A stretch of DNA of 64,000 nucleotides. Source: Euglena gracilis (Eukaryota > Euglenida > Euglenophyceae > Euglenales). Made by a program: the position numbers and the translations under genes. The DNA lies in contig CP154956.1 in assembly GCA_039621445.1 (NCBI GenBank), positions 43,548,437 to 43,612,436 on the forward strand. Direction: 5' to 3'. The stretch's first letter is position 1. Each line of letters opens with the position of its first letter. Below the pieces are notes generated by a model. That model was not told the DNA's origin and searched no databases. It saw only the letters and a list, made by a program, of their open reading frames with translations. Shown one piece after another: positions 18,506-30,114 of the stretch.

Positions 18506-19163
18506 TTATATAAGAAAAATCGGGGCCCGATCACGCTTCCTGGTGAAAAAACGGGTGGCACTGAAGGCCGAAATTCCTGTAAAATTTTCCTGTAAATATT
18601 TCAGCAATCCTGCGCCATGTGGTCCATAACAAAAGGAATCATTTGCCACCCAGCCATTTGCAAGCGGCATCGTCCTTGGAGTGTTTTTCTGCCTCCTGCC
18701 ATCTTTGCCACGAGAAAGGCTTTTTGCATTGCGCACCGGGTGATTTTGGGTAAATGCATGTTGTCGACATCCACTGCCACGGGTCCATCGCTGTCCAATC
18801 GTGAAATGAAGATGCCTCGGGGTCTGGAGCAGGAGACAATCCCGCACATTGTTCTTCGCGTTGTGAGGCCATTCTTTTGAGGTTGTCAGGAAACCTTGGA
18901 CAGCCCGTGCTAACATGTGATGAATTTGATTTGCCGCAAACAAGGTGGTGTCCGAGAGGGTTTGAAGGACCAAAGCATTTTGGGCAGGTGTTGGGATCCC
19001 ATTCCACTATCTCCATTGTTGTGAGGGGAATCCCAAGGGACCAGCGAAGTGTGTGACGGAATTCAGTTGTTGTTAACAGGGTACGGAGATGGCGCCACAA
19101 CAGCCCATGCCGTTGTATGGTTGGTGCTGACTTGAAAAACGAACACTTGAAAGGTCCATTCAA
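18506..19163 (-). pseudogene. Non-LTR retrotransposon RT protein, C-terminal region, decayed
   Basis: Overlapping minus-strand frames show RHTLRWSLGIPL...CPKCFGPSNPLGHHLVC, the L-G-L-P-L...C-x2-C...G-D/H-H-x-x-x-C block found at the C-terminus of the same RT type as at 9321-10506. It is followed by a degenerate region with frame changes. The catalytic RT part is missing. Relative order rules out that this and the 9-10 kb piece belong to one uninterrupted minus-strand copy. Confidence 0.55.
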
Positions 19164-19620
19164 AATGTGTTTTTTTTTTGTCCATAAGCATGCAGTGCTG
19201 ATTCTGGCAGCTTTTAGAATATATATTTTTTAAGCCCATTGTGTCTGAGGGGCAATTTGTCCCAAGTGATTGAGACCTTCGCGCAAGCAAATTTCCATAT
19301 CTTTTGGGAGACTGTCAAGGGAGGCAGGAAGCGGATCCAGTGAACTTCACCTAGGGGGGGGGAGGGGGCCCAAAACCCAAAGTTCACCGCCTGGTCTCCC
19401 CTTCCCCGCTCAGCGGTTCACCCATTTCCAATTTTTGCTTGCATTTTTGAAATTGGAAACCATTTTGCAAAAAATGATGGTCGGTGGTGGTGGTGGTGGT
19501 GGAAGGATGTGCGTTTTTTTACTGTACCATTTTTTCTCCCAAAAAATAAAAGCATGGCAAATTTTCAGGCACTTTTGAGGATAAAAGGTATTTGGATGGA
19601 ACCCTGTTTCTGCAGCTGTC
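19164..19620. other. Non-coding interval with G-rich repeat
   Basis: No gene seen. Holds a G/C-rich repeat (about 19340-19400) in which AGTGAACTT and AAGTTCAC face each other, and a short (GGT)n tract at 19481-19502. Confidence 0.5.
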
Positions 19621-19626
19621 AACCCG

Positions 19627-19899
19627 TTGCTACCTGCAGCCGTCGACAAGGGAGTGGTGCCGAACCCTAGGAAAAAGGTCCGGAGGGAGGTAAACATTGG
19701 AGGGAAGGTTGAAGTTCTCCACCATTTCCAAGGAAACTTCAAAGGAACAACTCTAAAGAAATTCCCCAAGATCAGCCCATCCACGCTGAAGAGGATCAAA
19801 AGGAAGGGGGATGATTTGGTGAAGGCGGTTGGAAAGAGAAAGGCACTGAAAAAGCGAGAACGGGCCATGCACGGGACCTATTGGAGGCCTTCAAGTTGA
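19627..19899 (+). pseudogene. Possible pogo/CENP-B-like HTH fragment
   Basis: 90 codons, Lys/Arg-rich: KVEVLHHFQGNFKGTTLKKFPKISPSTLKRIKRKGDDL. The spacing resembles the CENP-B/pogo N-terminal helix-turn-helix (V..L......GT...KKF.IS.STL..I), but the match is weak and no DDE domain follows. It may instead be a random basic frame. Confidence 0.3.
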
Positions 19900-21420
19900 C
19901 GCAAGCTCCTAGAGTTGTGAAATACTTCTTCAACACTCCCATGCATCACCTTGGAGGCCATATGTGTCCTTTTACAGCTAACCGCTTTTACAGCTACTTT
20001 GGCGCACAGTGGCCAAAACCGTGACCCTTGGTGGCCAGTAATTTGGCCTAGAGTTGCCAAAACCGGCACCGTGGTGGCCAAAACTTTGGCACCAAGTGGC
20101 AAGGTCGGATAGAGGCATAGAGGTTGAGGTAGAGGTGGAGGTGGAGGTAGAGGTAAAGGGGCCCAAGCACAGGGGGGGGGGGGGGGTCCCGTGGGACCCT
20201 CCTGTCGAGTTGCGAACTCAACTGGACCGGTTTGAGGGGGGGGGGGTGGGGGTCCGGGTTCTAGACTGGCCAAAAACAAGGGGGGAGCCCAGGCACAGGG
20301 GAGGGGTCCTGCGGGACCCCCCTGTCGAGGTCTGAACTCAACCAAACAAGGGGGGGTTTGGGACCCAAAGTCGACTGCCCTGCAGAGGTGGAGGTCACCT
20401 CTACCTCCTCTATCTCCTCCTTACCATATGTCACCTCTGTGTCAAAATCCTAAAGAAAGTGGCTTGAAGAAGGAAAATTTGTACCAAACAAAGGCAACTT
20501 TTATGAAAAATTTACAAATTGCCAAACATCTCTGATAACAATATTTGAAACCACCCACCTAGACTATGTTTCTTGTTTCTAATTTGTTTTGGTGCAAACT
20601 TGCCAAATTTAAATTTGAGGCATATGTAGGGGTGGCGATCGGCTGTGCGGGCCGCGGGGGGGGGGGGTCCGAGGGCGGGCGCGGGTGGCGCGCATCCTAA
20701 AATCAACGATTTTCCGGTCCAAAAAGTGGTCATTTTTGGCTTTTTGGGGGGCCATTTCTGATCAAATAAATGCTTTTTGGGCTTCTCGCAGAGTGCGCGG
20801 CCCCCAAATTTGCCATTTTATGTCCGAAAATGGTCATTTTTGGCCATTTTTGAGCCTCAAAAAGTCGCGATTTTTTCGCGAATTTTTTTTAATTGGGGAA
20901 GGGACCAGTCAGGTATTGGTCCCGCGGACCCCCCCAGTAGAGTTGGAACTGCACTAGTTTACAAGATTGTCCAAAAAGGCTTTGGCTTCGGACAAGTTCA
21001 AAGTTTGTTAAAAACGACGTGCTGCCACACCGGCTGGCTAAATTGCCTGGATTGTTAAGTGTCATATTCCCAGTGGTTTTTTTCCTTCAAGCACCGTGTG
21101 AACCCAAAGTGGCCACTGGGGGGACACTTTTGGGGGGAGGTCAAATTTTGGCTTTCGGCGCCTTTGGCGCCGAAGGAAAATGGCCACTTTGAGGGGGCTA
21201 AACCAAAATTTTCCAAAAAAAATTTGGCCATTTTGGGGGAGGGGACACGTTTATGGCATGGTTAGCTTGTTCACGTAAAGAGGTGAAGGCCACAACTTTT
21301 TCACGAGATGGTATACCAGAGGTGAGGCACAGCGGAGGGGGGGGGTTGAGGGGCGGTGAGCGGCCGCGCGGGGGCCGCGGGGGGGGGGGGGGGGGGGCGG
21401 CGCACCTAGCCCCTAGCATC
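19900..21420. other. Non-coding repeat interval
   Basis: No gene seen. Contains a (GAGGTA/GAGGTG)n hexamer tract (20117-20160), opposing GGGACCC blocks (20185-20350), two stretches rich in TTTTTGGCC-type words (20700-20880) and a palindrome CGGCGCC-TTT-GGCGCCG at about 21155-21173, one of a dispersed set. Confidence 0.45.
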
Positions 21421-21424
21421 GCTT

Positions 21425-21610
21425 TGCCCCCACCTGTGGCCCAAAAATGGCCCCCAATCATCTGGCCCAAAACTTGCCCCAGCTGTGGGGCTGTTCCCCC
21501 GTGGCCTTGTTTGGCGCAAAACTGCCCCCCAGGTGTGGCCTAAAGTTTGTTGTGACCCCCAAACTGGCCCCAACTTTGCACCTCATTTGTGGCCAAAACT
21601 AGGTCCCCAC
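21425..21610. repeat. TGGCCCAAAACTGGCCA minisatellite, copy 3 (degenerate)
   Basis: Five or more diverged units such as CACCTGTGGCCCAAAAATGG and ATCTGGCCCAAAACTTG. Confidence 0.65.
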
Positions 21611-22560
21611 CTGTGTGGTTTCATTTGTGATGTCATCACCCACCTGTTTTGCACAAAACCTGACCCATTCGGCACCACAAACATTGAACCTGCTTCATTG
21701 ATCCTCCATTTTCTCCACCTGTCATCCTCCCATGTGTTCCCCAAAACGGACCCAGTTCGACCAGAAGGCTGGTTGGGGAAAAAATCCAAGGATGGCCCAC
21801 AAACAACCACTAAACTGGCGAAAAGCTGGCAATATCTTGCAAGAGTTTTCACCTGCTCGAAATGAACAGCACAAAACAATAAAAAAAATTGTTGTCCGAA
21901 AATTTTGAAGTTTCGAAGATTTCGCGAAACCAACCAGGGACCTCACCTCCTCAGTGGCAATGCCATTCATTCATTCAGTCAGTCGTTCATCACGAATTTC
22001 TTTTTTTTCCCGCAAAAAAAACGAGGAAAAATCTGGTGCTGAGGTTGCCCATCCCTGATTCCCCTCCACACAATCACGATTTCTCCGCCCTCAGTGGTTC
22101 AACGGATGATCACTTTCAATGTGGTATGGCATTTTCAATGGGCATATTTCTTGTTCTTTTTGACGATTGCAACTGAACCATCATTTTCAATGTGCCTTCT
22201 GGCATGGATTTGTGGAGCTTCCGCTTTTGCACGTTCAGGGTTGCATTATTTATTGAGTTGCTGCAGGCCTTCGGAAAACGAGTATTTTTGGACTGGAGCA
22301 ACCCTCTTTGGCATTCAACTCTGTCCATCTGACTCATAATTTCACGAAAAGCAGACACAGAGCTGACACCGCGTTGGATGAGGTTTTTCAATGTTGAGAC
22401 AATGTAGTTCTTCACAATGCAAATAAAGTGAACATTTCCCTTCCTTCATGAAACCCTGCTGCATTTTTATCGCTGCATCACAGTGGACGTTCAAAAGAGG
22501 CGGCTTCTTAATCAGGGTGCGCTGCATGCTGTTTTGTTTTCCACCACCCAAGGCGGATGT
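21611..22560. other. No recognisable gene
   Basis: Short frames only, none with a recognisable domain. A minus-strand frame at 22116-22415 (about 99 codons) matches nothing I know. Confidence 0.4.
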
Positions 22561-22562
22561 TA

Positions 22563-22787
22563 CCATGCACCCCCCCCCATTATGTACCTCCCCATTGTGT
22601 ACCTCCTGGGGGGGAGGTACATAATGGGGGGCATGCACCTACTCCCATGAGGAATTCACCTCGCTCCACCATCTGCACGCATGTCCCGCCAAACAACAAC
22701 AATGTCCCCCCCATTGTGTACCTCCCCCATCGTGTACCCCCCCAATTTTGGCCTTCCTGGGGGAGGTACAGAATGGGGGGGGCATGG
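22563..22787. mobile_element. Poly-C MITE family CCATGC, copy 2
   Basis: 225 bp, TA at 22561-22562 and 22788-22789, with the same inverted ends, the same CATTGTGTACC units and the same CATGTCCCGCCAAAC centre as the copy at 16890-17094. Confidence 0.8.
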
Positions 22788-23029
22788 TACCAGGTTTTGC
22801 GTAGTGCTGGTGTGCAATGGTGCCGTACAGCAGCAGGTGTTTGGGGCGTGTGGCAGCCAGGGCCCAGCTGGCCCAGCCCGGCGGCCGGCGGCCCGGCTGG
22901 CATAGCACAGCCAACCCTCTACCCCCTAACCCCCCCCACCCCCCACCCCCTAATCCCCCAACCTAACCTGGGTTTCAGGCCAAAAACGGGGTGCTGAGGG
23001 GGCAGGGAGGGGGGAAATATGCACCGTGC

Positions 23030-23125
23030 AGTTTTTGCATTTTTTTTCAATTACGTTTTTGGGTTTTTTACAGTTTTTTAGCAGTTTTTTTGCAGTTTTT
23101 TTTTTGCAGTTTTTCTTTTTCAATA
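23030..23125. repeat. GCAGTTTTTT low-complexity tract, copy 1
   Basis: Irregular tandem units of GCAG followed by T runs. A second copy at 24112-24210 has the same unit, and both adjoin GTGCAG and a G-run block. Confidence 0.6.
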
Positions 23126-24111
23126 AGGCTAACCTCCGACTGAAGGGTTGAGTCAGGATCAAATGCTGTCAAGACCATACGACAACTTTTGTGTTTGAAT
23201 TCTAGTCTGCCAACCATCCCTGCCCATGGTTTTTCCCACATTGAAAATGTTTACAGCGGAAAAAATCATGCATTTGACCAATACATGTCAATGCCACGTC
23301 TGCTGATGCAGAAATCCATGGAATTCAATGTTTTTTTTGCATTTGTGCCTTTGTGAAAATCCTCGTGGGAAGAAATATTTGCATCCATGGAAGAATCATG
23401 GATTCTCAAAGTGTCGTTGAGGGAGGGTTGCACCCTTCCCATTCTTTGTGCTTCCACGTACCGCAGAGGTGCTCCTGCAATTCGTTCTACATTTGTGCTA
23501 CGCACGTTGACACTGGATTCCATTTCATTGTGACAGACGAACGTTTGGATGGGAAATTTCTCATAACGAGACTGAATGGGTCACCCATTGAAACATATTG
23601 TATTAAAGTGATCCTTCTCTTTTGTATGTTAAGAATGCTCGAGTTCGTGATTAAAGGATTCATCACCCACTTCCACACTGAGAATCTCCCACGTTCCACA
23701 TGAGAAAACAATCACACAAGAATAAGGAAGTTCTTCTGGTTCATTTTTGGATTCCTTGGTTGTGATGTGTGAATGCCATTGCCCATGTTTTTTTGTAACT
23801 ATGGTTTTTCCCGAGTTGATGCATTAGATTCAGGGGATTGCGATCATCTACCAGTCGACACAAAGAGGAAGACGAATATTCAATTCAAAACAATTTCTTT
23901 ACACAAACCTGAATTCGTCCAGTGGGTTTTTTTATAACAGAGATTTAGAGCTTCTTTGTAACAGAAATCAGCAAAGTTTGCATGAGCATTGCAATCACAA
24001 GATTCTAACTGTGAAATTCATGTCACCAACAGGTGGAGAACATTTCTGTATAAACACATCTGTACTCATGGGATTCGCACCATTTCAGCTTGTTTATTGT
24101 GATTTTTTTTT
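23126..24111. other. No recognisable gene
   Basis: Moderately AT-rich. Plus (23353-23703) and minus (23266-23523) frames of about 85-116 codons overlap each other and show no recognisable motif. Confidence 0.4.
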
Positions 24112-24210
24112 TGTTGGAGTGCAGTTTTTTGCAGTTTTTTTTGCAGGTTTTTTTTGTGTTTTTTTTTGCAGTTTTTGCAGTTTTTTTTTTGCAGTGCAGT
24201 TTTTGAATGG
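24112..24210. repeat. GCAGTTTTTT low-complexity tract, copy 2
   Basis: Same irregular GCAG-plus-T-run unit as at 23030-23125, in the same orientation. Confidence 0.6.
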
Positions 24211-24464
24211 TCCGTGTGCAGTTTCCCCCCCTTCCTGGGGGGGGGGTCGAAAAACGCTCGTTTTCGGCTCAAAAACAGTAATTCCGGGGGGCCAAAATAT
24301 ATGGTTTTTGACTCAACTCATCCCAATTTGCCCCCAAGGTGCTGGTGAAGTTGCCAGACATCGAAATTAAGACCGAAATCCAACCAAATATACCTGCATC
24401 CATGCAGGCCCCACTTTTGAAACCGTTCTGGGGGCTCCGGGTTCACACCCGAACCAGCGTCTGG

Positions 24465-24540
24465 GACGCCGGTTCGGGCAGGTTTCTGCCCGAACCGGCG
24501 TCCAAGACGCCGGTTCGGGCATGAACCCGGCGTCTTGGGG
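24465..24540. repeat. Nested GCCGGTTCGGGC hairpins
   Basis: Two adjoining inverted repeats. The first, 24465-24502, has perfect 17-base arms and a GTTT loop. The second pairs AAGACGCCGGTT with AACCCGGCGTCTT just downstream. Related words (GGGGGCTCCGG.TTCACACCCGAACC, GAACGCCGGTTCTG) occur at about 10753-10785 and 25545-25605, so this is a dispersed family. Confidence 0.7.
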
Positions 24541-26270
24541 ACCCAAAATAAGAAGTGCCAAAAAGTATCCGAAATGGTTTGTAGACACATGGCAATCATA
24601 TCTGAGCAGTTTCTGGGGGTCTTTGGCCAGAAATTGGGGTTTACTGTGCAATGATTTCCCTTTAGCCAATTCCTGGGAATTTCAGTACCACGCATCAGCT
24701 GAAAGCCCTTGAGAATTTGATCGATGGGCAAGATGGCAGATGAACAGCGAGTGAATTTTCAAACACGGTCGGAACATGAGATTGCCGATTTTCAGAGCGC
24801 TGTGCACTGTGGCTGAGCTCTGAAGGTTCCAGGCGAAAGGTCTTGGTGAGAGCTTTCCGTTGATATGCAATATGGCACTTGAATTGTGGGATTTGACAAA
24901 TTAATGTTTCAAATTTTCGAATACACGATCCCTTAAAGCAAGAGCTCTGTGCATTATGGCTGAATTCTGTGGCCATCTGCCAAAGGCCCTTGAGAAGAGC
25001 TTTCACTTGATGGGCAGCATGGCCTCAGAAGTGTGAAATCCGCCAATTTCGATCGGCGACCAATTCGGACCAAAGTCGCCCGAAAGTGTCCCAAACATGG
25101 GAATTTGGGGCGAAATTGGCCGTGAGTCCTCAGACGCCGTTGCACGAAGCCAGAGGTACACCTGCGATCGTTGGATCGGCCAGAACTGGAGTCGAAATTT
25201 GTGGTTATTTTTGGTGCTATTTGGCTTAAGAAGCATAATGAAACACGCAGGAACGATTTTTCTCTTCAAATCGACGACCTGAGGGTTCTAGGGAGTACAA
25301 AAATTGTGAAATAGGATTTCCCAGGGATAGGAAATAAGGGTATTGTGCAGCGTGGCTGAATTTGGTGGTCATCATTAGTCGTTTGATAAAAAGAGCTTTC
25401 AATTGAGGGGGAAGTTTGTACCTGAGCGATTGACACAGCCAGAGATACGCTCGCGATCGTCGGAATTTGGTGAAATCCAAAGTAGCGTAACATTGCAGAT
25501 TAGTGGTCGAATTGGTCCTGGGAGTGTCCTTGACCGAAGGTTGGGAACGCCGGTTCTGTCGTGACCCCGGTGTCGGGTTTGCGACAGAACCAGCGTCCGC
25601 CACCCCTTGTTTGACATAGAAGAAAGTCCAAAATGTTACTGGCCAAATCCACCCACAAAATGTGACGGCTCGTGAAAAAATCCTGACAAATTGCCATTCA
25701 AAGAATCTCCCCCAAGCTCCTCCCATTGGGTGATTTTTAAAAAAATCAAAAACTGCCTGTTTTGGTTTCCTTTTATTTTTTTTTAAGTAAAAGTCAAAAA
25801 CCCTAAAAGCCAAAAAAAAAACTCCCCCATTTTTCACTGCCGCCTTCCGGGTCTTAAGTTCGATTTCCGAGACCTGCAGAAACAAAAAAACCCTTTGTTC
25901 CATGAAATGGCGCTTAAATGACAGTGTGCCGAAGACAACGCCAAGAGAGATCAACCCAACTATTCGTCCCCATTGTGCCAAAGCGACATCGTATGCAGTG
26001 TGTGACCAATTTCCAAACTTAATTGACTCTGCAATACAATCACTAACTATTTTTTCCTACAGGAGTCCGAGATTTTGTTCTTGGAAGATATGCTCAGCAG
26101 TCTGTTCGTCACTCCGAAAGATTACAGAAGTTCGCGGACAACACTTTGGATTCCACCCAAAGTTCTCTTTGATGTGTTGTTTGTTTGCACTACTTCTGAT
26201 GAATGGAAACGTTGATTCTCAAATGAAATTTTGTCTGGCGACGTGTAAACCGCAGTGTGCAGGGGTCGTG
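24541..26270. other. No recognisable gene
   Basis: Contains repeated phrases around GCTGAATTC/GTGGCTGA...TTGA.GGGCA in inverted and direct copies (24680-25450), suggesting decayed interspersed repeats. No protein-coding gene can be supported. Confidence 0.4.
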
Positions 26271-26275
26271 TGGTA

Positions 26276-26997
26276 CAGTGCGTTGCATGATACACTGGTG
26301 CAAAAGTCTTTAGGACCCCGTAAACACACTGAGCCGGATAATTCCAGGGGTAAGGGTGTGTGCTCGTTTGGATTTGTGTGAATTTTTTTCATGTCCGCAT
26401 ACCTCTGTGTCCTTTCTCAGATTTACAGAATACCTTCTCCGCAGAAAAATGCGACTGAAGGGCGCCGTGAGAAGATTATAGAGCTACACTTGCTTGGGTG
26501 CAACAACTGTGAAATATCCAGGAGGTTTGGCGTAACGGAGGGCTGTGTCCGGTACACAATCAAAAAGTGGAAAGCGGACAATAAGCCTGTGGATGCGAAA
26601 GGTAGTCCAATCATGAAAGACAAGCCAAGGAGTGGCAGACCTTCAGAAATGACTGCCAGGTTCGCTATTCCCTTCCAATCTGTGTGTTTAAATCTGACCT
26701 ATGGGTTGCCTGAAAGGCTGCTTTTGAGGCTATCCCACCTGCCGCCACGTTGTATCATTCCCTTCCTGACCGTGTCGCGGCTGTAAGAGCAGCTGCTGGC
26801 AGTCACACAAAATACCGAGAAGACACTGGAGAGATCCTCTGCCTTTGCCTTGGTTGCTTGCACACCTAGTCGATGCTTGATGTGGATGGATTCCTCTTCA
26901 TTGTAATATTGTAAGAAAAGCCTTTGGGTCGAAAAAAAATTTGGCGGTCGAAAAGATTTTTGCACCAGTGCATCGTAAAAACTCATGCACCGCACTG
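26276..26997 (+). mobile_element. Tc1/mariner-type element, internally deleted (722 bp)
   Basis: TA at 26274-26275 and 26998-26999 flank inverted ends CAGTGCG.TGCATGA...CACTGGTGCAAAA. The right end carries an extra 10-base-scale insertion between the two conserved blocks. A transposase N-terminal fragment lies inside, but the element is too short for a full DDE/D transposase. Confidence 0.85.
26445..26665 (+). pseudogene. Tc1/mariner transposase N-terminal fragment
   Basis: The frame reads REKIIELHLLGCNNCEISR and then RFGVTEGCVRYTIKKW, a paired-type helix-turn-helix. KDKPRSGRPSEMT follows, the G-R-P linker typical of Tc1 transposases. It normally binds the terminal inverted repeats. The catalytic DDE/D domain is absent: the frame runs into unrelated sequence and stops by 26786. 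Confidence 0.75.
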
Positions 26998-27001
26998 TAG
27001 G

Positions 27002-28285
27002 GTACAGGGGCTGATATGGAGAAGCTTGATGGAAATTTATGGAGCTGGGTTACAAAAATTGAACAACAGGTTTCAACAGGTTTCCCCGCTTTCAGATTGC
27101 ATCAAAGGCGGCCACAGCTTTGGGTCAAGACATGTGATGATTTGTTATTTGTGACAAGGAATTCTCTTCTTGCCCCAATATAAAAGCTGTTCACAATATT
27201 GTAAGATGCTTCACTTGAATAGACCGTACCACCTTGTGTGTCAAGGAGATGACATTGGACCAAATTTTTTTTGGAGAAGGAATACCTGCATACTTTTCTT
27301 TGGTGGAACCAATACATTTTCAGTTTTCTTTCAGAAAACCATTCATTCTCGTTTCACCAGAACCTCAGAATATTGGCCCCAAATCCCCTGACCCTGGCCC
27401 AAGTCCCCAAAAAATATTGGCCGCCACCATTTTGGATCTTATTCCTTTGGACTCCCGGGGGCTTTGACCAGAGATTCCCTAGAGAAACTAGTGCAGTTGC
27501 TGATTTTGGTGTTTGTTTGAAGGTTTTTTGGCAATAAAATAATAATGAGAATGTCGAGAATTATTTGATTCTGTGTACAATATGGAGTATCAATGTTAAT
27601 TGCCCCCATGAGCTGTGGTATGGTGTGTGCAGACTGGCACAGTCATGACCTGCACAGCAAATGCCTCAGCTGGCTCGTACAAACGAAGAACAAAGTTGTG
27701 ACCCCTCCCAGATGCCAATCCAGATCTGGTCAAGGGATTTGGTCTGTACTGGGATGGGCAGCCTTTGACCTTACCTTTGGGCAACTCATGATGGAGACCC
27801 TGTCAAACCTTAATGGGGAGGGGTGGCAGTGACCCAGCACGGTCACCAAGTCGGGTGACATTTGACCATTTTGGGGGTGGTTGGGGTAGGCACGATGAAC
27901 ATATTACAGTAAATGTTTTTTGTTTTCATTTTGATTCTTGAAAATTGATTTTGGTAAAATTCGATATTCAACCCTTTTTTAGCTTTATTTTTGCCATGTT
28001 TGGAGCAGTGTTGTCCCGGCTTTAAGTCGGGTTGACGGAACAAATTTCAACATGTTTTGGCACAAAAATGCCACCAATGGTATGTATTTGCCACCATTTA
28101 TGCATCTTTTGCGAATATTAGAATTTTTACCAGCCATTTCTGTCACTTTGTGTTGAGGCTTTGTGGTTGAGGGTGTGAGAAACTGACGCCAATCAAAACG
28201 TACAGTTCAAAAATATGGTAATTTTGGGTATTTTGCCAAAAATTTGTTTACCGTATTTTTTGTCCACCCATATGTATCTATTTAC
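27002..28285. other. No recognisable gene
   Basis: AT-rich sequence with short frames only. Confidence 0.4.
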
Positions 28286-28287
28286 CT

Positions 28288-28330
28288 GCCTGTCTGTCTG
28301 TTTGTCAGTTGCCTGTCTGGTACCTACCTA

Positions 28331-28369
<39 letters not shown>

Positions 28370-28815
28370 GGCTGTCTGTCTGTTTGTCCATCCATCCATC
28401 CATCCATCCATCCATCCATCCATCCATCCATCCATCCATCCATCCATCCATCCATCCATCCATCCATCCATCCATCCATCCATCCATCCATCCATCCATC
28501 CATCCAATATGCACACATATGTACATACACACACATGTATACATGTACAGATGCATATGTATACGTATACGTATACGTATGCGCATACGTATACATATAC
28601 ATATACATATACACATGCATATGCATATGCATATACACATACAGCTACGTATACATATACATGCACATGTACATATACATGTACATGTGCATGTAGATGT
28701 ACATATACGTATACATACACATACGTATATGTGTGCTTATGCATATACATACACATATACATGTGCGTACATGCATATACATGTGCGCATATGCATGTAC
28801 ATACACACATATGTT
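28288..28815. repeat. Compound microsatellite: (TGTC)n, (CATC)n, alternating purine-pyrimidine
   Basis: (CTGT)n at about 28288-28388, then (CATC)n for some 120 bp to about 28505, then about 300 bp of alternating purine/pyrimidine built from ATAC, GTAT, ACAT and GCAT words. The long open frames through it in many phases are artefacts of the repeat. Confidence 0.95.
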
Positions 28816-30110
28816 TAGTGCGTACCCTGCCGGAGATGGGGTTTCCCTCTATTTTCGCTTTTGAACGCCTTATAAGATTTTTTCAGGCATTTTTTTTCTT
28901 CAGGGGTTTAAAGGTTTTTTTTAAGGCGTTTTGAAAATTTCAAGAATTTTGAAGGTGTCTATTTTGCATTGGTGGTCAAAGAGCCATCTGGGCATCGAAC
29001 CAACATCGGTCCAGGTTGAAAATCAAAACATTTTTTTTGAGCTTTCAGTAGATACATTATGTTCCAGCGATGCCAGAAATATTTTTTCCCCCTGAAGTTG
29101 GCCTGTTTTGCTAAGATTTTGCAACTTTTTTTTGCTCAAATTTCGGAAAATTTTTTCAAGGACGAAAATTTTTAGCATTTTTTAAAGGTTTTTTAAAAGG
29201 GGGTTTAAGGCGCCTTAACTTTTCATGACGTGTCAGCCCCTGGAGAAAGTTATTTACACAACACTTTTGGGGGGACCAAAAAAAGACGCTGTTTTACGGT
29301 ACTTTTTTTGATTTTGGTCCAGAAAGATCAACCAGAGCTGCATAAAATAACGATAAATGAGACCAGATGGGATATTCACGGGAGAAAGCACCTTGGAAGG
29401 GAGTTGTTTCATAACGAGAATTTCTGGTTCTCATAATTTTCTCCAAGGTAGGGGAGAGTTTAGAAGAGAGTTTTTCTCTTTCTGGATGAGCTTCACTCTC
29501 ATCCATGGATATAGATATAGATATAGGTACAGATGGATTTCCCACACCTTTTGCAAAGCCTCAACCAAAGCGAGCCAAAAATGGTTAGAAAATGGTCCAA
29601 AAATGCATAGATGTTGACCATTGATGTCATTTTTGAGGCAAAAAGGCCTGAGTTTGTTCAGATTCCTAGATGAAAAGCCGGGACAAAACTGCTCCACACA
29701 CGGCAAAAAGAATGTTAGAAAGCGGCTGAAATACCAAGTTTGCCGAAGTTGATTTTCCAAAATAAAGTTGACCTAAATATTTTTAAATATTTTTTTTTTC
29801 ATTTTGTCTCCCTGACAACGAAAAAGTCAAGCATCACCCAAACCCCCCCAAATAGCCTGGCGGGGTGCCAGGTTATTGAAACCAACTTTTGGCCCTGCCC
29901 TTGCCAGGTTATTTGGGCCCTTTTTTTGCAGCGCCGTAAAGAAATTTTGCCTTACAAAGGGGGTGCAAAGTATCTTTTTTTTTGCCCCTCCCCCCGCCAA
30001 GTTATTCGGCCGCTGCCAACGGTTCACAATGAAAATTCTCGGGAAGCTGCGCGGGCAGAAAATATATTGAATAGAGAAATTGAAAAGGTGCAGGAACAGG
30101 CTTGCGCTTA
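28816..30110. other. No recognisable gene
   Basis: Contains T-rich stretches and a short (GATATA)n tract at 29508-29527. CCAGGTTATTNNNNCC phrases recur at 29870-29915, part of a G/C-run repeat that continues into the next block. Confidence 0.4.
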
Positions 30111-30114
30111 GTCG

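Noticed and set aside
22580-22914. Open frames over 22.58-22.91 kb with GGG/CCC-coded Gly/Pro
   Set aside because: They follow the MITE and its G/C runs on both strands; no protein signal.
28305-28934. Open frames reading [16 protein letters not shown] and similar
   Set aside because: Artefacts of the (CATC)n and alternating repeats.
28970-29025. Sequence resembling part of a minus-strand tRNA (CATCGAACCAACATCGG)
   Set aside because: No cloverleaf could be drawn and the B-box spacing is wrong.
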